Origin: Actinomycetota bacterium
Lineage (GTDB): Bacteria > Actinomycetota > CADDZG01 > JAHWKV01 > JAOPZY01
Length of the DNA stretch: 64,000 bases
Direction of reading: 5' to 3'
NCBI GenBank assembly: GCA_035765775.1
Contig: DASTWV010000009.1
Span: forward strand, 62,001 to 126,000
Both the position numbers and the translations under genes were made by a program. The notes under the pieces are model-generated. The model was not told the DNA's origin and ran no database searches. It saw only the letters and a list, made by a program, of their open reading frames with translations. The first letter of the stretch is position 1, and each line of letters starts with the position of its first letter. Positions 7,228 to 16,463 of the stretch are shown piece by piece.

Positions 7228-8631
7228 GTGTCCGAATACGACGTTGTGGTGGTCGGAGGCGGCCCAGGCGGGTCGTCGGCGGCCTACTTCCTGGCCCGGG
7301 CCGGTGCCAAGGTGGTGCAGCTCGAGAAGAAGGCGTTCCCCCGGGCCAAGACCTGCGGCGACGGGCTGACGCCCCGCTCGGTGGCGGTCATGCGGGAGAT
7401 GGGCCTGCACAGCGAGATCAAGACCTACCACAAGGCCGCCGGGATCCGGATCATCGCCACCAACAAGGAGCTGGAGCTCCCCTTCCCCAAGGCCTCCACC
7501 GCCCCGGACTACGCCCTGGTCCGGCCCCGCAAGGACTTCGATGCCACGCTCTCGGCTCGCGCCCAGGAGGCGGGGGCCGAGGTCCACACCCGCACCGAGG
7601 CCATCGCCCCGGTGATGGACGGCGACCGCCTCACCGGGGTGCGCTGGGTGCGCAAGGAGCCGGTGGAGGGCGGGGGCGTCGTCAAGGCGGACGAGGGGGT
7701 GTTCTCGGCCCCCTTCGTGGTGGTGGCCGACGGGGCCTCGTCCTCGTTCGGCCGGGCGCTGGGGATTGCCCGGCGGCCGGACACGCCGCTGGGCTTGGCG
7801 GTGCGCACTTACTACCAGTCCGATCGTCACGACGACGGCTACCTCGAGGCCTGGCTGGAGGTCCGCAAGGACGACAAGATGCTCCCGGGCTACGGGTGGC
7901 TCTTCCCAGTCGGCGACGGCACGCTCAACATCGGCGTCGGCCTTCTGTCCACCACCCGCCGGGAGCAGAAGATCAACCTCAACGAGCTGCAGCGGGCGTT
8001 CATCGACGGCCTGCCCAAGCACTACGGCGTCAGCCACGAGGGCCAGGTGGGCCCGTACAAGTCGGGCCGGCTGCCCCTGGGCTGGAACGTGCCAAAGCCG
8101 TATGGCAAGGGCTGGCTGGCCATCGGCGACGCCGCCGGGGTCATCAACCCGCTGACCGGCGAGGGCATCGCCTACGCGCTCGAGACCGGCAAGCTGGCGG
8201 CCGGGATGATCGCCGGGGCGCTCACGGACGGCACCAGCAACGAGCTGCCCGCCTACCGAGAGGCCATCCGGGACACCTACGGCGGCTACTACAAGCTGGG
8301 CCTGGACTTCCTCAAGCTGATCTCGCACCCGCGGACATTCGAGACGCTCACCAACATCGGCATGCGCTCCAAGGCCTGGATGACCTTCCTGGTGCAGGTG
8401 ATGGTCAACGTGGCCGAACCCCGGGGCGGCGGCCCGGGCGACCGGACCTTCCGGGCGGCGGTCAAGGTGTACGAAAAGCGTCTGGAGGATCTCCCCGACC
8501 CGGTGATCCCGCCCCCCAGCGCCCGCCGGGTCAGCGGCAACGGCGTGCAGACGGCCAACGGCGTGCAGACGGCCAACGGCGCCAATGGGGCAGGCACGGC
8601 GGCCAAGGAGCCCACGGAGGTCGGTTCGTGA
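7228..8631 (+). CDS. Geranylgeranyl reductase family FAD protein (MenJ-like)
   Basis: A 467-residue flavoprotein. It has a dinucleotide-binding GGGPGG at residues 10-15, the family signature [12 protein letters not shown], and a second FAD motif [15 protein letters not shown] near residue 300. This family saturates double bonds in isoprenoid chains; mycobacterial MenJ reduces the second isoprene unit of menaquinone. Lying directly ahead of nuoA and overlapping it (GTGA), it is likely to tailor the menaquinone used by this complex I (inference). The GTG start at 7228 has an AGGAGG-type ribosome binding site. The last 30 codons hold a tandem Asn-Gly-Val-Gln-Thr-Ala repeat that lies outside the enzyme fold. 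Confidence 0.85.
   Translation: MSEYDVVVVGGGPGGSSAAYFLARAGAKVVQLEKKAFPRAKTCGDGLTPRSVAVMREMGLHSEIKTYHKAAGIRIIATNKELELPFPKASTAPDYALVRPRKDFDATLSARAQEAGAEVHTRTEAIAPVMDGDRLTGVRWVRKEPVEGGGVVKADEGVFSAPFVVVADGASSSFGRALGIARRPDTPLGLAVRTYYQSDRHDDGYLEAWLEVRKDDKMLPGYGWLFPVGDGTLNIGVGLLSTTRREQKINLNELQRAFIDGLPKHYGVSHEGQVGPYKSGRLPLGWNVPKPYGKGWLAIGDAAGVINPLTGEGIAYALETGKLAAGMIAGALTDGTSNELPAYREAIRDTYGGYYKLGLDFLKLISHPRTFETLTNIGMRSKAWMTFLVQVMVNVAEPRGGGPGDRTFRAAVKVYEKRLEDLPDPVIPPPSARRVSGNGVQTANGVQTANGANGAGTAAKEPTEVGS
8539..8580 (+). repeat. Two-copy 18-bp tandem repeat at 3' end of menJ-like gene
   Basis: Two exact copies of an 18-base unit beginning AACGGCGTGCAG (8539-8556 and 8557-8574) and a partial third AACGGC. 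It encodes Asn-Gly-Val-Gln-Thr-Ala twice in the disordered tail of the flavoprotein. Being a multiple of three, copy-number change would not break the frame. Confidence 0.9.
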
Positions 8632-8990
8632 GCCTGGGCGCCTATACCCCGATCCTGCTGCTGACGCTGCTGCTCCTCGTCTTTGCCGCGGGCTCCTTCG
8701 TCGGCGCCACGATGCTGTCGCCCAACCGCCCGACGGTGGCCAAACTCTCGCCTTACGAGTGCGGCATCGAGCCGATCGGCATCGACGTCACCGAGCCGTT
8801 CCCGGTCAAGTTCTACGTGATCGCCATGCTGTTCATCGTCTTCGACGTGGAGTCGGTATTCCTCTTCCCGTGGGCCGTGGTCTTCCGGTCCCTCGGGCCG
8901 GGGGGCGTCGCCGAGATGGCGGCCTTCGTGGCCTTCCTGCTGGCGGCGTACGTCTACGTCTGGAAGCGGGGTGGCCTCGAATGGGAGTAG
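8628..8990 (+). CDS. nuoA: NADH-quinone oxidoreductase subunit A
   Basis: A 120-residue membrane subunit of respiratory complex I with three hydrophobic helices. Family motifs are [11 protein letters not shown] (conserved Cys on the loop), [18 protein letters not shown] and the C-terminal [14 protein letters not shown]. It forms part of the quinone-site lining at the junction of the peripheral and membrane arms. The GTG start at 8628 overlaps the preceding stop by 4 bases, and the gene itself overlaps nuoB by 10 bases. Confidence 0.95.
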   Translation: MSLGAYTPILLLTLLLLVFAAGSFVGATMLSPNRPTVAKLSPYECGIEPIGIDVTEPFPVKFYVIAMLFIVFDVESVFLFPWAVVFRSLGPGGVAEMAAFVAFLLAAYVYVWKRGGLEWE

Positions 8991-9553
8991 ACGAGAAGAT
9001 CGATCCGCAGGGCCCGCCGGTCCCGCCCCCCGGGCTGCGCCTGGGTGGGGGGTCGCTCGGGCGGCGCGACGCCGAGCCGCACATGGGCCTCAGCATCGTC
9101 ACCGGGCTGCTGGACAAGGTGGTGGACCAGGCCCGGCGGGCAAGCCTGTGGCCGGCCACCTTCGGCCTGGCGTGCTGCGCCATCGAGATGATGGCCTCGG
9201 GTGCCAGCCGCTTCGACCTCGCCCGCTTCGGGATGGAGGTCTTCCGGGCCTCGCCCCGCCAGAGCGATCTCATGATTGTGGCCGGGCGGGTGTCACAGAA
9301 GATGGCTCCCGTGCTGCGCCAGATCTACGACCAGATGCCCGACCCGAAGTGGGTCATCTCGATGGGGGCGTGTGCCTCGTGCGGGGGCGTCTTCAACAAC
9401 TACGCCATCGTTCAAGGGGTGGACCAGGTCGTCCCGGTGGACATGTACGTGCCGGGATGTCCGCCCCGCCCGGAGATGCTGATGGATGGCATCCTCCGGT
9501 TGCACGACCAGATCGTTGCAGGGCGGTACCGGGAGCGACTCGAGCAAGCCTAA
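8981..9553 (+). CDS. nuoB: NADH-quinone oxidoreductase subunit B
   Basis: A 190-residue peripheral-arm subunit carrying the terminal [4Fe-4S] cluster N2 that passes electrons to quinone. The four expected ligands are visible: the tandem cysteines C65 and C66 ([11 protein letters not shown]), C131 in GACASCGG and C160 in VPGCPPRP, with the same spacing as E. coli NuoB. The N-terminal 34 residues before PHMGLS are Pro/Gly rich and could be extra if the internal ATG is used, but the ATG at 8981 keeps the operon's overlapping pattern. Confidence 0.96.
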   Translation: MGVDEKIDPQGPPVPPPGLRLGGGSLGRRDAEPHMGLSIVTGLLDKVVDQARRASLWPATFGLACCAIEMMASGASRFDLARFGMEVFRASPRQSDLMIVAGRVSQKMAPVLRQIYDQMPDPKWVISMGACASCGGVFNNYAIVQGVDQVVPVDMYVPGCPPRPEMLMDGILRLHDQIVAGRYRERLEQA

Positions 9554-9576
9554 GCGGCCAGTAGGCTTTGCCCCGC

Positions 9577-9596
9577 CCGGGTGGCCCCCCACCCGG
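9577..9596 (+). other. Intercistronic hairpin between nuoB and nuoC
   Basis: An 8-bp perfect stem (CCGGGTGG / CCACCCGG) with a CCCC loop lies in the 112-base gap after nuoB, the only sizeable gap between genes of the operon. It has no following U-run, so it is not a clear intrinsic terminator. It may act as an mRNA processing or stability element, or as an attenuator. Confidence 0.45.
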
Positions 9597-9665
9597 CCGA
9601 ACCGGTCCGGACGCAGTACCAGCTTCGCAGGGTGTGCACCTTAGGCGCGTAGGAGCGGCACGACG

Positions 9666-10163
9666 ATGAGCGATGTGGCAGCGGCGACAGTCGAGACCGT
9701 GATGGCCAAGTTCCCGGGAGAGGTCAACGCCCGGGCCGGTGGCCCCGGCGAGGCCGTGGTGACCGTGGAGCTGGCCGCCTGGCCGAAGGTGGCCCGCTGG
9801 CTGGCCACCGAGGGCCGCTTCACCTTCCTCTCCGACCTGTGCGGGGCCGACTGGCCGCACCGCCGCCCGCGCTTCGACGTGGTGGTCTCGCTCCTCGACA
9901 TGAGGGGCCCCCGTCGCCTGCGGGTCGTGGTCGGCGTGGAGGACGGCAGCCCGCCGACCCTCCCCAGCGTCACCGAGATCTGGCCGGCAGCAAACTTCTT
10001 CGAGCGGGAGGCCTTCGACATGTTCGGGATCGTGTTCAGCGGCCACCCGGACATGACCCGGATCCTCATGCCCGATGAGTGGGAGGGCCACCCGCTGCGC
10101 AAGGACTACTCCATCGGGAAGGTGCCCGTGGAGTACAAGAACCTCTCCCCCGGGCGGGGCTGA
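9666..10163 (+). CDS. nuoC: NADH-quinone oxidoreductase subunit C
   Basis: A 165-residue hydrophilic complex I subunit of the 30-kDa family that packs against NuoD. Family segments are FLSDLCGADWP, the signature FFEREAFDMFGIVFSGHPDMTR (split here as FFEREAFDMFGI and FSGHPDMTRILM) and EGHPLRKDY near the C-terminus. It is a separate gene rather than the NuoCD fusion of enterobacteria. It starts at the ATG at 9666 after the longest intercistronic gap of the operon, so it may have its own translation control. Confidence 0.95.
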   Translation: MSDVAAATVETVMAKFPGEVNARAGGPGEAVVTVELAAWPKVARWLATEGRFTFLSDLCGADWPHRRPRFDVVVSLLDMRGPRRLRVVVGVEDGSPPTLPSVTEIWPAANFFEREAFDMFGIVFSGHPDMTRILMPDEWEGHPLRKDYSIGKVPVEYKNLSPGRG

Positions 10164-10168
10164 TCACC

Positions 10169-11425
10169 ATGAGCAAGCGACCACGGGTGGGCTCCAGCCA
10201 GGAGCTGGCCGACGAGTTCGAGGCCCGCTCCGCCGGCGCCTACGTCGAGGAGTGGGACGACAGCGGCCAGATGGTCATCAACATGGGGCCGCAGCACCCC
10301 TCCACCCACGGCGTGCTGCGCCTGCAGCTCACCGTCGAGGGCGAGATCGTCCGGGACTGCAAGCCCATCATCGGCTACCTGCACACCGGCATGGAGAAGG
10401 AGTGCGAGGACTCCACCTGGCGCCAGGCGGTGACCATCGTCACCCGGATGGATTACCTGGCCCCGTTCCACAACGAGCTGACCTATGCCCTGGCGGTGGA
10501 GAAGCTCCTGGGCATCGACATCCCGCCCCGGGGCCAGGCGATCCGCATCCTCATGACCGAGCTGAACCGCATCAGCTCGCACATCGTGTGGCTGGCCACC
10601 CAGGGGATGGACATGGGGGCGGTCTCGGTGATGCTCTACGGCTTCCGGGAGCGGGAGCTGCTGCTGGACTTCTTCGAGATGGTCACCGGGCTGCGGATGA
10701 ACCACAACTACATCTGCCCGGGCGGCGTCTGGCAGGACCTGCCCGACGGGTGGCGGGCGCCGGTGGAGGACTTCGTGTCGATCTTCCCCGGCCGCCTGAA
10801 GGAGTACGAGGGCCTGCTCACCAAGAACCCCATCTGGCGCCAGCGCACCCGGGGCGTCGCGGTGATCTCCAAGGAGCAGGCGCTGGCGCTGGGGGCCAGC
10901 GGGCCCGTCCTGCGGGCCACCGGCATCCCCTTTGACCTGCGCAAGGCGTTCCCCTACTCGGGCATCGAGCAGTACAGCTTCGAGGTCCCCACCGCCACCG
11001 AGGGCGATGTCTTCTCCCGCTACGAGGTGCGCCTGGAGGAGATGCGCCAGTCCCTCGGCATCGTCAAGCAGGTGCTGGCCACCATCCCGGACGGCGACTA
11101 CAAGAACATGGACGCCAAGATCACGCCGCCGCCCCGCTCCGAGCTCACCCGCTCGATGGAGGCCGTGATCCACCACTTCAAGCTGGTGACCCAGGGCTAC
11201 CCGGTGCCGGCAGGCGACGTGTACTCGGCGATCGAGTCGCCCCGGGGCGAGCTGGGCTGCTACGCCATCTCCAACGGGGAGACGATGCCGTACCGGGTCC
11301 ACGTGCGGGACCCCTCCTTCGCCAACCTGCAGAGCCTGCCGCCGATGATGAAGGACACCCTGGTGGCCGACACCATCGCCGCGATCGCCTCGGTGGACCC
11401 CGTGATGGGCGGCGTCGACCGGTGA
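10169..11425 (+). CDS. nuoD: NADH-quinone oxidoreductase subunit D
   Basis: A 418-residue 49-kDa-type subunit that forms the quinone-reaction chamber with NuoB. The family start NMGPQHPSTHGVLRL is visible near residue 36, with the quinone-site histidine in that motif, followed by GYLHTGMEKECED, MDYLAPFHNE, and a C-terminal GELGCYAISNGETMPYR and LVADTIAAIASVDPVMGGVDR-like end (conserved SVDPVMGGVDR). I chose the ATG at 10169, five bases after nuoC, rather than the upstream in-frame codon within nuoC. Confidence 0.96.
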   Translation: MSKRPRVGSSQELADEFEARSAGAYVEEWDDSGQMVINMGPQHPSTHGVLRLQLTVEGEIVRDCKPIIGYLHTGMEKECEDSTWRQAVTIVTRMDYLAPFHNELTYALAVEKLLGIDIPPRGQAIRILMTELNRISSHIVWLATQGMDMGAVSVMLYGFRERELLLDFFEMVTGLRMNHNYICPGGVWQDLPDGWRAPVEDFVSIFPGRLKEYEGLLTKNPIWRQRTRGVAVISKEQALALGASGPVLRATGIPFDLRKAFPYSGIEQYSFEVPTATEGDVFSRYEVRLEEMRQSLGIVKQVLATIPDGDYKNMDAKITPPPRSELTRSMEAVIHHFKLVTQGYPVPAGDVYSAIESPRGELGCYAISNGETMPYRVHVRDPSFANLQSLPPMMKDTLVADTIAAIASVDPVMGGVDR

Positions 11426-11919
11426 CCGGACCCCTTCCCGGGCCTGCCGTGCAGGAGATCCTCGGCCGCTACCCGGCGGCCCACCAGCGCTCGGCCGTGA
11501 TGCCGCTGCTGCGCCTGGCGCAGGAGCGTGAGGGCCACGTCACCCAGGAGGCGATGCACGAGATCGCCGGCATCCTGGGCCTCACCCCGGCTGAGGTGCT
11601 GGCCGTGGCGACCTTCTACTCCATCTTCCACCTGAAGCCGAAGGGGCGCCACGTGATCAGCGTCTGCCACAACCTGTCGTGCAGTTTGATGGGGGCGGAG
11701 GAGATCCTCGAGCACCTGGAGGAGGCGCTCGGCGTGGGGCCGGACAGCGAGACCACGCCGGATGGCGCCTTCACCCTGGAGCATGCCGAATGCCTGGCGG
11801 CGTGTGACATCGCCCCGTGCGTGCAGGTGGACTACGACCGCATGCTCGGCCCGGTGACCCCCCGGGATGTCGATGCACTGCTGGCCGAACTGCGGACCGG
11901 GGCCGGGGGAGCCGCATGA
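11422..11919 (+). CDS. nuoE: NADH-quinone oxidoreductase subunit E
   Basis: A 165-residue thioredoxin-like subunit of the NADH-oxidising tip. It carries the [2Fe-2S] cluster N1a with ligands C82 and C87 (VCHNLSC) and C124 and C128 (CLAAC), the normal family spacing. The preceding VATFYSIFHLKPKG segment is also typical. The GTG start at 11422 overlaps the nuoD stop. It forms the dehydrogenase module with the following nuoF and with nuoG. Confidence 0.95.
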   Translation: MTGPLPGPAVQEILGRYPAAHQRSAVMPLLRLAQEREGHVTQEAMHEIAGILGLTPAEVLAVATFYSIFHLKPKGRHVISVCHNLSCSLMGAEEILEHLEEALGVGPDSETTPDGAFTLEHAECLAACDIAPCVQVDYDRMLGPVTPRDVDALLAELRTGAGGAA

Positions 11920-13262
11920 CCGACCGCATGATCGATCCGGTGGTGACCAAGCGGTGGAAGGCCCACCCCGAGGACTCGTTCACCATCGAACGGGCAGTGG
12001 CCGATGGGGCCTACGAGACCCTGCGGCTTGCCCTGTCTACCGAAACCCCGCAGAGCCTGGTGGACAAGGTGAAGGCGTCGGGGCTCCGGGGCCGGGGCGG
12101 GGCCGGCTTCCCGACCGGCACCAAGTGGTCCTTCCTGGCGAAGGACGTCTACCCGCGCTACCTGGTGGTCAACGACGACGAGGCCGAGCCGGGGACCTTC
12201 AAGGACCGGGAGATCACCGAGCGCGATCCCCACGGGCTGCTGGAGGGCGCCCTGATCTCGGCCTACGCCACTCAGGCCTCCCGGGTCTACATCTACTGCC
12301 GGGGCGAGTTCAGCCTCGGCTACCGGCGCCTGCAGCAGGCGATCGAGGACGCCCGGGCACGCGGGTTCATCGGGGAGCACATCTTCGGCTCGGACTTCTC
12401 GTGCCAGGTCGAGGTGCACCGGGGGGCGGGGGCCTACATCTGCGGCGAGGAGACGTCCCTGCTCGACTCGCTCGAGGGCTACCGGGGCCAGCCCCGCCTG
12501 CGCCCGCCCTTCCCAGCGGTCAAGGGACTCTACGGCGCCCCGACGGTGGTGAACAACGTCGAGACTATGGCCACGGTGCCGCACATCGTCCGCCACGGGG
12601 TGGACTGGTTCCGCTCGATGGGCACCGAGCAGTCGCCGGGCATGAAGATGTTCTCGGTGTCCGGCCACGTCGCCCGCCCGGGCAACTACGAGGTGGCCCT
12701 CGGGCTCACCTTGGGCGAGCTCATCGACGTGGCCGGGGGCATGGCGGCCGGGAGCACCTTCAAGGCGGCGATCCCGGGCGGCTCCAGCGCCCCCTGGGTG
12801 ACCGATCTCAACATCCAGATGTCCTTCGAAGCGCTGGCCGCCGCCGGGACCATGCTGGGCTCGGGCGCCGTGGTGGTCTTCGACCAGACCACGTGTGCGG
12901 TCCGCATGGCCACGATCAACACCCGCTTCTTCAACATCGAGAGCTGCGGCAAGTGCACCCCCTGCCGGGAGGGCACGTGGTGGATGCGCAAGGTGCTGGA
13001 GCGCCTGGAGGGGGGCGAGGGCCGGCAGGAGGATGCCGACCTGCTGTTCCAGCTGTGCGAGGACATGCTGCCCGAAGCCGGGGCCCCCGCCAGCGGGCGG
13101 TCGTTCTGCGCCCTGGGCGACTCGGCGGCGTGGTCGCTGCGCTCGATCCTGAAGCTGTTCCCGGAGGAATTCCAGGCGCACGTGGACGAGGGCGCCTGCC
13201 CCCTGCCCCAGCGCCGGCTCTTCCCGGCGCACGCCTCGGCCGGTCACGGGAGCGCGGCATGA
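11916..13262 (+). CDS. nuoF: NADH-quinone oxidoreductase subunit F
   Basis: A 448-residue subunit that binds NADH and FMN and carries the [4Fe-4S] cluster N3. Visible are the FMN/NADH glycine-rich loop GLRGRGGAGFPTGTKW near residue 57, the segment YLVVNDDEAEPGTFKD, GAGAYICGEETSLLDSLEG, and the cluster ligands in ESCGKCTPCREGTWW with a later Cys in RSFCALGDSA. The ATG at 11916 overlaps the nuoE stop by 4 bases. Length and order are standard. Confidence 0.96.
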   Translation: MTDRMIDPVVTKRWKAHPEDSFTIERAVADGAYETLRLALSTETPQSLVDKVKASGLRGRGGAGFPTGTKWSFLAKDVYPRYLVVNDDEAEPGTFKDREITERDPHGLLEGALISAYATQASRVYIYCRGEFSLGYRRLQQAIEDARARGFIGEHIFGSDFSCQVEVHRGAGAYICGEETSLLDSLEGYRGQPRLRPPFPAVKGLYGAPTVVNNVETMATVPHIVRHGVDWFRSMGTEQSPGMKMFSVSGHVARPGNYEVALGLTLGELIDVAGGMAAGSTFKAAIPGGSSAPWVTDLNIQMSFEALAAAGTMLGSGAVVVFDQTTCAVRMATINTRFFNIESCGKCTPCREGTWWMRKVLERLEGGEGRQEDADLLFQLCEDMLPEAGAPASGRSFCALGDSAAWSLRSILKLFPEEFQAHVDEGACPLPQRRLFPAHASAGHGSAA

Positions 13263-13777
13263 GCAGCGTGCGCCGGCTGGCGGCCGGGACCGCCTTCCTC
13301 ACCTGGATCTTCTGCTACTCGCTCCTGCACGACGCCGAGCAGTTCTACTCCCACAAGCAGGTGACCAAGGGGCTGCCCGGCTGGCTGGTGGTGGTGCTGG
13401 GCCTGTCGCTGTTCATCACCATCGCCACGGCGGTCAGTGCCCTGATCAAGCTGCCGCTGTGGCCCTGGCTGGCGATGGCGGGCGGGCTGATCGTCGTCGG
13501 CGCCACCCTGGCGACGCACTGGGCCGCCCTGCACAGCGCCGCCACCGCCCTGCGGGCGGCCGGATCGCCGCATCCGGCGGAGGGATTCGGCGCGGCGGTG
13601 AGGGAGTCACTCAAAGCAGGGGTGCTGCCGGTGTTCTTCTCCACGGCGGCGCCCGTGGTCCTGGTCGCCACCGGCCTCATGGGCTGGCGCTGGGGCCCCC
13701 GCCACCTCTTCGCCGTCGAACCCGGAACCGGGCCCGGAACCGGGCCTGGAACCGAGCCGGGAGCTGCCGGTGCCTGA
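13259..13777 (+). CDS. Unassigned four-helix membrane protein inserted between nuoF and nuoG
   Basis: A 172-residue membrane protein not part of the normal 14 Nuo subunits. It overlaps nuoF (ATGA) and nuoG (8 bases), so it is translated with the dehydrogenase module. I see four likely helices: TAFLTWIFCYSLLHD, a second at LVVVLGLSLFITIATAVSA, a third at LAMAGGLIVVGATLAT, and a fourth near residues 126-148 (FFSTAAPVVLVATGLM). Between helices lies a His/Ser loop (THWAALHSAATALR). The C-terminus is a Gly-Thr-Gly-Pro repeat. I know no family for it. It could be an assembly factor or a lineage-specific accessory subunit (inference). Confidence 0.8.
   Translation: MSSVRRLAAGTAFLTWIFCYSLLHDAEQFYSHKQVTKGLPGWLVVVLGLSLFITIATAVSALIKLPLWPWLAMAGGLIVVGATLATHWAALHSAATALRAAGSPHPAEGFGAAVRESLKAGVLPVFFSTAAPVVLVATGLMGWRWGPRHLFAVEPGTGPGTGPGTEPGAAGA
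13721..13756 (+). repeat. Three-copy 12-bp tandem repeat in membrane gene tail
   Basis: Two exact copies of CCCGGAACCGGG (13721-13732 and 13733-13744) and one imperfect copy (13745-13756). They encode Gly-Thr-Gly-Pro repeats at the C-terminus of the extra nuo-operon membrane protein. The repeat immediately precedes the nuoG start. Confidence 0.88.
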
Positions 13778-16463
13778 TCCCGTGACCATCACCCTCAACG
13801 GCACCGAGGTGGTTGCCGATCCGGGCCGCATGCTCATCGACGTCGCCGAGGGCCTCGGCATCTTCGTCCCCCGGTTCTGTTACCACCCGGGGATGGCCTC
13901 GGTGGCCGCCTGCCGCATGTGCCTGGTGGAGGTCGAGGGCCAGCGCAAGCTGCTCCCGGCCTGCGCCACCCCGGTCACCAACGGCATGGTGGTGCATACG
14001 GACTCCAAGCCGGCGGTCGAGGCGCAGAAGTCGGTCCTGGAACTGCTGCTCATCAACCACCCGCTGGACTGCCCGATCTGCGACCGGGGCGGCGAGTGCC
14101 CGCTGCAGGACCAGGCCCTCGGCTTCGGCCCCGGGGTCAGCCGCTACCGGGAGCCCAAGCGCCATTTCAAGAAGGCCCTGCCGCTCTCCGACCTCGTCAC
14201 CCTCGACCGGGAGCGCTGCGTGCTGTGCTGGCGCTGCGTGCGCTTCTGCCGGGAGGTGTCGGGCGACAAGGAGATCGAGCTCATGGACCGGGGGTCGGTC
14301 TCGCAGATCAACCGGGGGGCGGCCGAGCCGTTCGACTCCTACTTCTCGGGCAACACCATCCAGATCTGCCCGGTGGGGGCGCTGACCGCCACCCCGTACC
14401 GCTTCGTGTCCCGGCCCTGGGACCTGCTGGCCACGCCCACCGTGTGCTCGTTCTGCGCCGTGGGCTGCCCGTTGTCGATCGAGCGCCGGGGCAACGAGGT
14501 GCTGCGCGCCCAGGCCCTCCCCAACGAGGCGGTCAACCGGTACTGGAACTGCGACAAGGGCAGGTACGGGCACCGCTACGCCTCGCACCAGGACCGCCTG
14601 ACCAGCCCGTTGCTGCGCCAGAGCGTCACCGCGCCGGACGGCACCACGCAGGACACCTTCGAGCCGGTCACCTGGTCGGACGCGCTCGACGCGGTCACCG
14701 AGGCGCTCGCCCAGACCGAGGCGGTCTTCGGGCCCGGCTCGGTGGGGTTCATCGGCGGCTCGCACGCCACCAACGAGGACCTCTACGCCGCCTCGGTGCT
14801 GTTCCGGGACGCCGTGGGCACCGCCAACCTGGACTTCCGCACCTTCGACGCCGCCTTCGAGTACGGCAACTTCGGCCCGGGCGGCATCGTCGGTTCCACC
14901 GCCAAGATCGAGGACCTGGACCACGCCTCGGCGGTGCTCTGGTTCGGCCCCGACCCCAAGGAGGAGCTGCCCGTGCTCTTCCTGCGCCTGCGCCAGGCGG
15001 CGATGGCGGGGGCCAAAATCTTCGTGGCACATCCCCGGCGGATCAGCCTGTGCGCCTTCGGCACCCACCTTGCCTACACCCCGGGCAAGGAGGCGGAGCT
15101 GCTGGCGGCGCTGCAGGGCGACGAGGCCGGCTGCGGGGTGCCCGCCGAGACCCTCGCCACTGCCCGGAGCGCGCTGGCGGGGGAGGGGGTGGTGCTGTGC
15201 GCCGGGCAGCAGTTCCCCGGCCGGCGCTGCCCCGAGGCCACCGAGCGCCTGGGACTGTGGGCCGCGGCGGTACACCGGGAGGGGCGCGGAGGGCTGTTGC
15301 TGTGCGTGCCCAACGCCAACTCGCAGGGGGCGCTCGACCTCGGGGTCTACCCGGGTCTGGCCCGCGGGCAGGTGCGCGCAGGGTCGGGGCTGGGCACCAT
15401 CGACATCCTGCGGGCCACCGCCGAGGGCCGCATCAAGTTCCTGTGGGTGATGGGCGCCGACCTCACCCGGGACGTGCCCGACGCCGCCCTGGTGGACCGG
15501 GCCCTCCGGTCGGGGGCCTACATCGTGGTCTCCGAGCTGTTCCCCACCGCCACCGCCCTGGCCGCCGATGTCGTCCTCGCCGCCGCCTCGATGGCGGAGA
15601 AGGAGGGGACGATGACCAACCTCGAGCGCCGCATCCAGAAGGTCAACCCGGTGGTCGGCTCCCCCGGGGGTGCCCGGGCGGACTGGAACATCTTCCTGGA
15701 GGTCGCCACCCGCCTGGGGCACCACCCTCCCGAGACCGCGGAGCCGGAGCGCGAGGCCCGACACGGGAGCTGGTTCACCGCCAAGGGGGTCTCCGAGGAG
15801 ATCGCCCGCACGGTCCCCACCCACGCCGGCCTGGACTGGGATGTCCTGGGCGACCCGTGGGCCCCAGTATCCGGTCCCGCCGACATGCCGCCCGAACTCT
15901 GGCACGCCGCCGGCGAGAGCGGGCCACTGCCCCGCAACCAGCTGGCCCCCAGCCAGGAGGCCGCCCTCCCGGGGCGGGAGCCGATCCTGCCCGGCCGGCG
16001 CATGACCACCTCCTGGCCGCTGGCCTGGGAGCTGCGGGCCGTGGACGCCACCAAGCACCAGGGCTGGGTCTGGCCGGCGGTCGCCGGCGAGGCCGGGGTC
16101 GCCCCGGCACAGCCGGCCATCGTCGGCTCGCTGCCGGCGGCGCCACCTGCCGGGAGCCTCATGCTGCTGGCAGGCCGGGCGATCTATGACGGCGGGGCGA
16201 TGGTCACCCGCGCCCCGGACCTCACCTCGGTCACACCGCCGGCCTTCGTCGAGCTGCACCCCGACGAGGCCGCCGCCCGGGGCCTGGCCGAGGGCCGGGT
16301 GGTCACGGTGCGCTCGGCCCGCGGCTCGCTGTCCGCCCCGCTGCGCTGCTCGGCCGACACGCCCCAGGGCGCCGTCTTCGTGCCCTATGACCAGCCCGGC
16401 TTCTCGGCCAACACGCTGATGGATGCCGGTGAGGCCGCCACCTATGTCGAGGTGGGCGCATGA
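13770..16463 (+). CDS. nuoG: NADH-quinone oxidoreductase subunit G
   Basis: An 897-residue iron-sulfur subunit, long but within the family range. The N-terminus is a [2Fe-2S] ferredoxin (VPRFCYHPGM, ACRMCLVEVEG), then the N4/N5 region HPLDCPICDRGGECPLQDQ and ERCVLCWRCVRFCREV, then a CSFCAVGCPLSIERRGNE motif with a later NRYWNCDKG Cys that fits the extra N7 cluster found in some bacteria. The rest is the molybdopterin-oxidoreductase-like domain without an expected cofactor role. The GTG at 13770 starts within the upstream membrane gene. A C-terminal aspartate-decarboxylase-like domain ends with FVPYDQPGFSANTL. Confidence 0.95.
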   Translation: MPDPVTITLNGTEVVADPGRMLIDVAEGLGIFVPRFCYHPGMASVAACRMCLVEVEGQRKLLPACATPVTNGMVVHTDSKPAVEAQKSVLELLLINHPLDCPICDRGGECPLQDQALGFGPGVSRYREPKRHFKKALPLSDLVTLDRERCVLCWRCVRFCREVSGDKEIELMDRGSVSQINRGAAEPFDSYFSGNTIQICPVGALTATPYRFVSRPWDLLATPTVCSFCAVGCPLSIERRGNEVLRAQALPNEAVNRYWNCDKGRYGHRYASHQDRLTSPLLRQSVTAPDGTTQDTFEPVTWSDALDAVTEALAQTEAVFGPGSVGFIGGSHATNEDLYAASVLFRDAVGTANLDFRTFDAAFEYGNFGPGGIVGSTAKIEDLDHASAVLWFGPDPKEELPVLFLRLRQAAMAGAKIFVAHPRRISLCAFGTHLAYTPGKEAELLAALQGDEAGCGVPAETLATARSALAGEGVVLCAGQQFPGRRCPEATERLGLWAAAVHREGRGGLLLCVPNANSQGALDLGVYPGLARGQVRAGSGLGTIDILRATAEGRIKFLWVMGADLTRDVPDAALVDRALRSGAYIVVSELFPTATALAADVVLAAASMAEKEGTMTNLERRIQKVNPVVGSPGGARADWNIFLEVATRLGHHPPETAEPEREARHGSWFTAKGVSEEIARTVPTHAGLDWDVLGDPWAPVSGPADMPPELWHAAGESGPLPRNQLAPSQEAALPGREPILPGRRMTTSWPLAWELRAVDATKHQGWVWPAVAGEAGVAPAQPAIVGSLPAAPPAGSLMLLAGRAIYDGGAMVTRAPDLTSVTPPAFVELHPDEAAARGLAEGRVVTVRSARGSLSAPLRCSADTPQGAVFVPYDQPGFSANTLMDAGEAATYVEVGA

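Noticed and set aside
6583-8328. 581-codon minus-strand frame covering a lipoprotein and part of the menJ-like gene
   Set aside because: Only the first 158 codons from the GTG at 7059 carry a signal peptide; the rest lies antisense to the flavoprotein gene.
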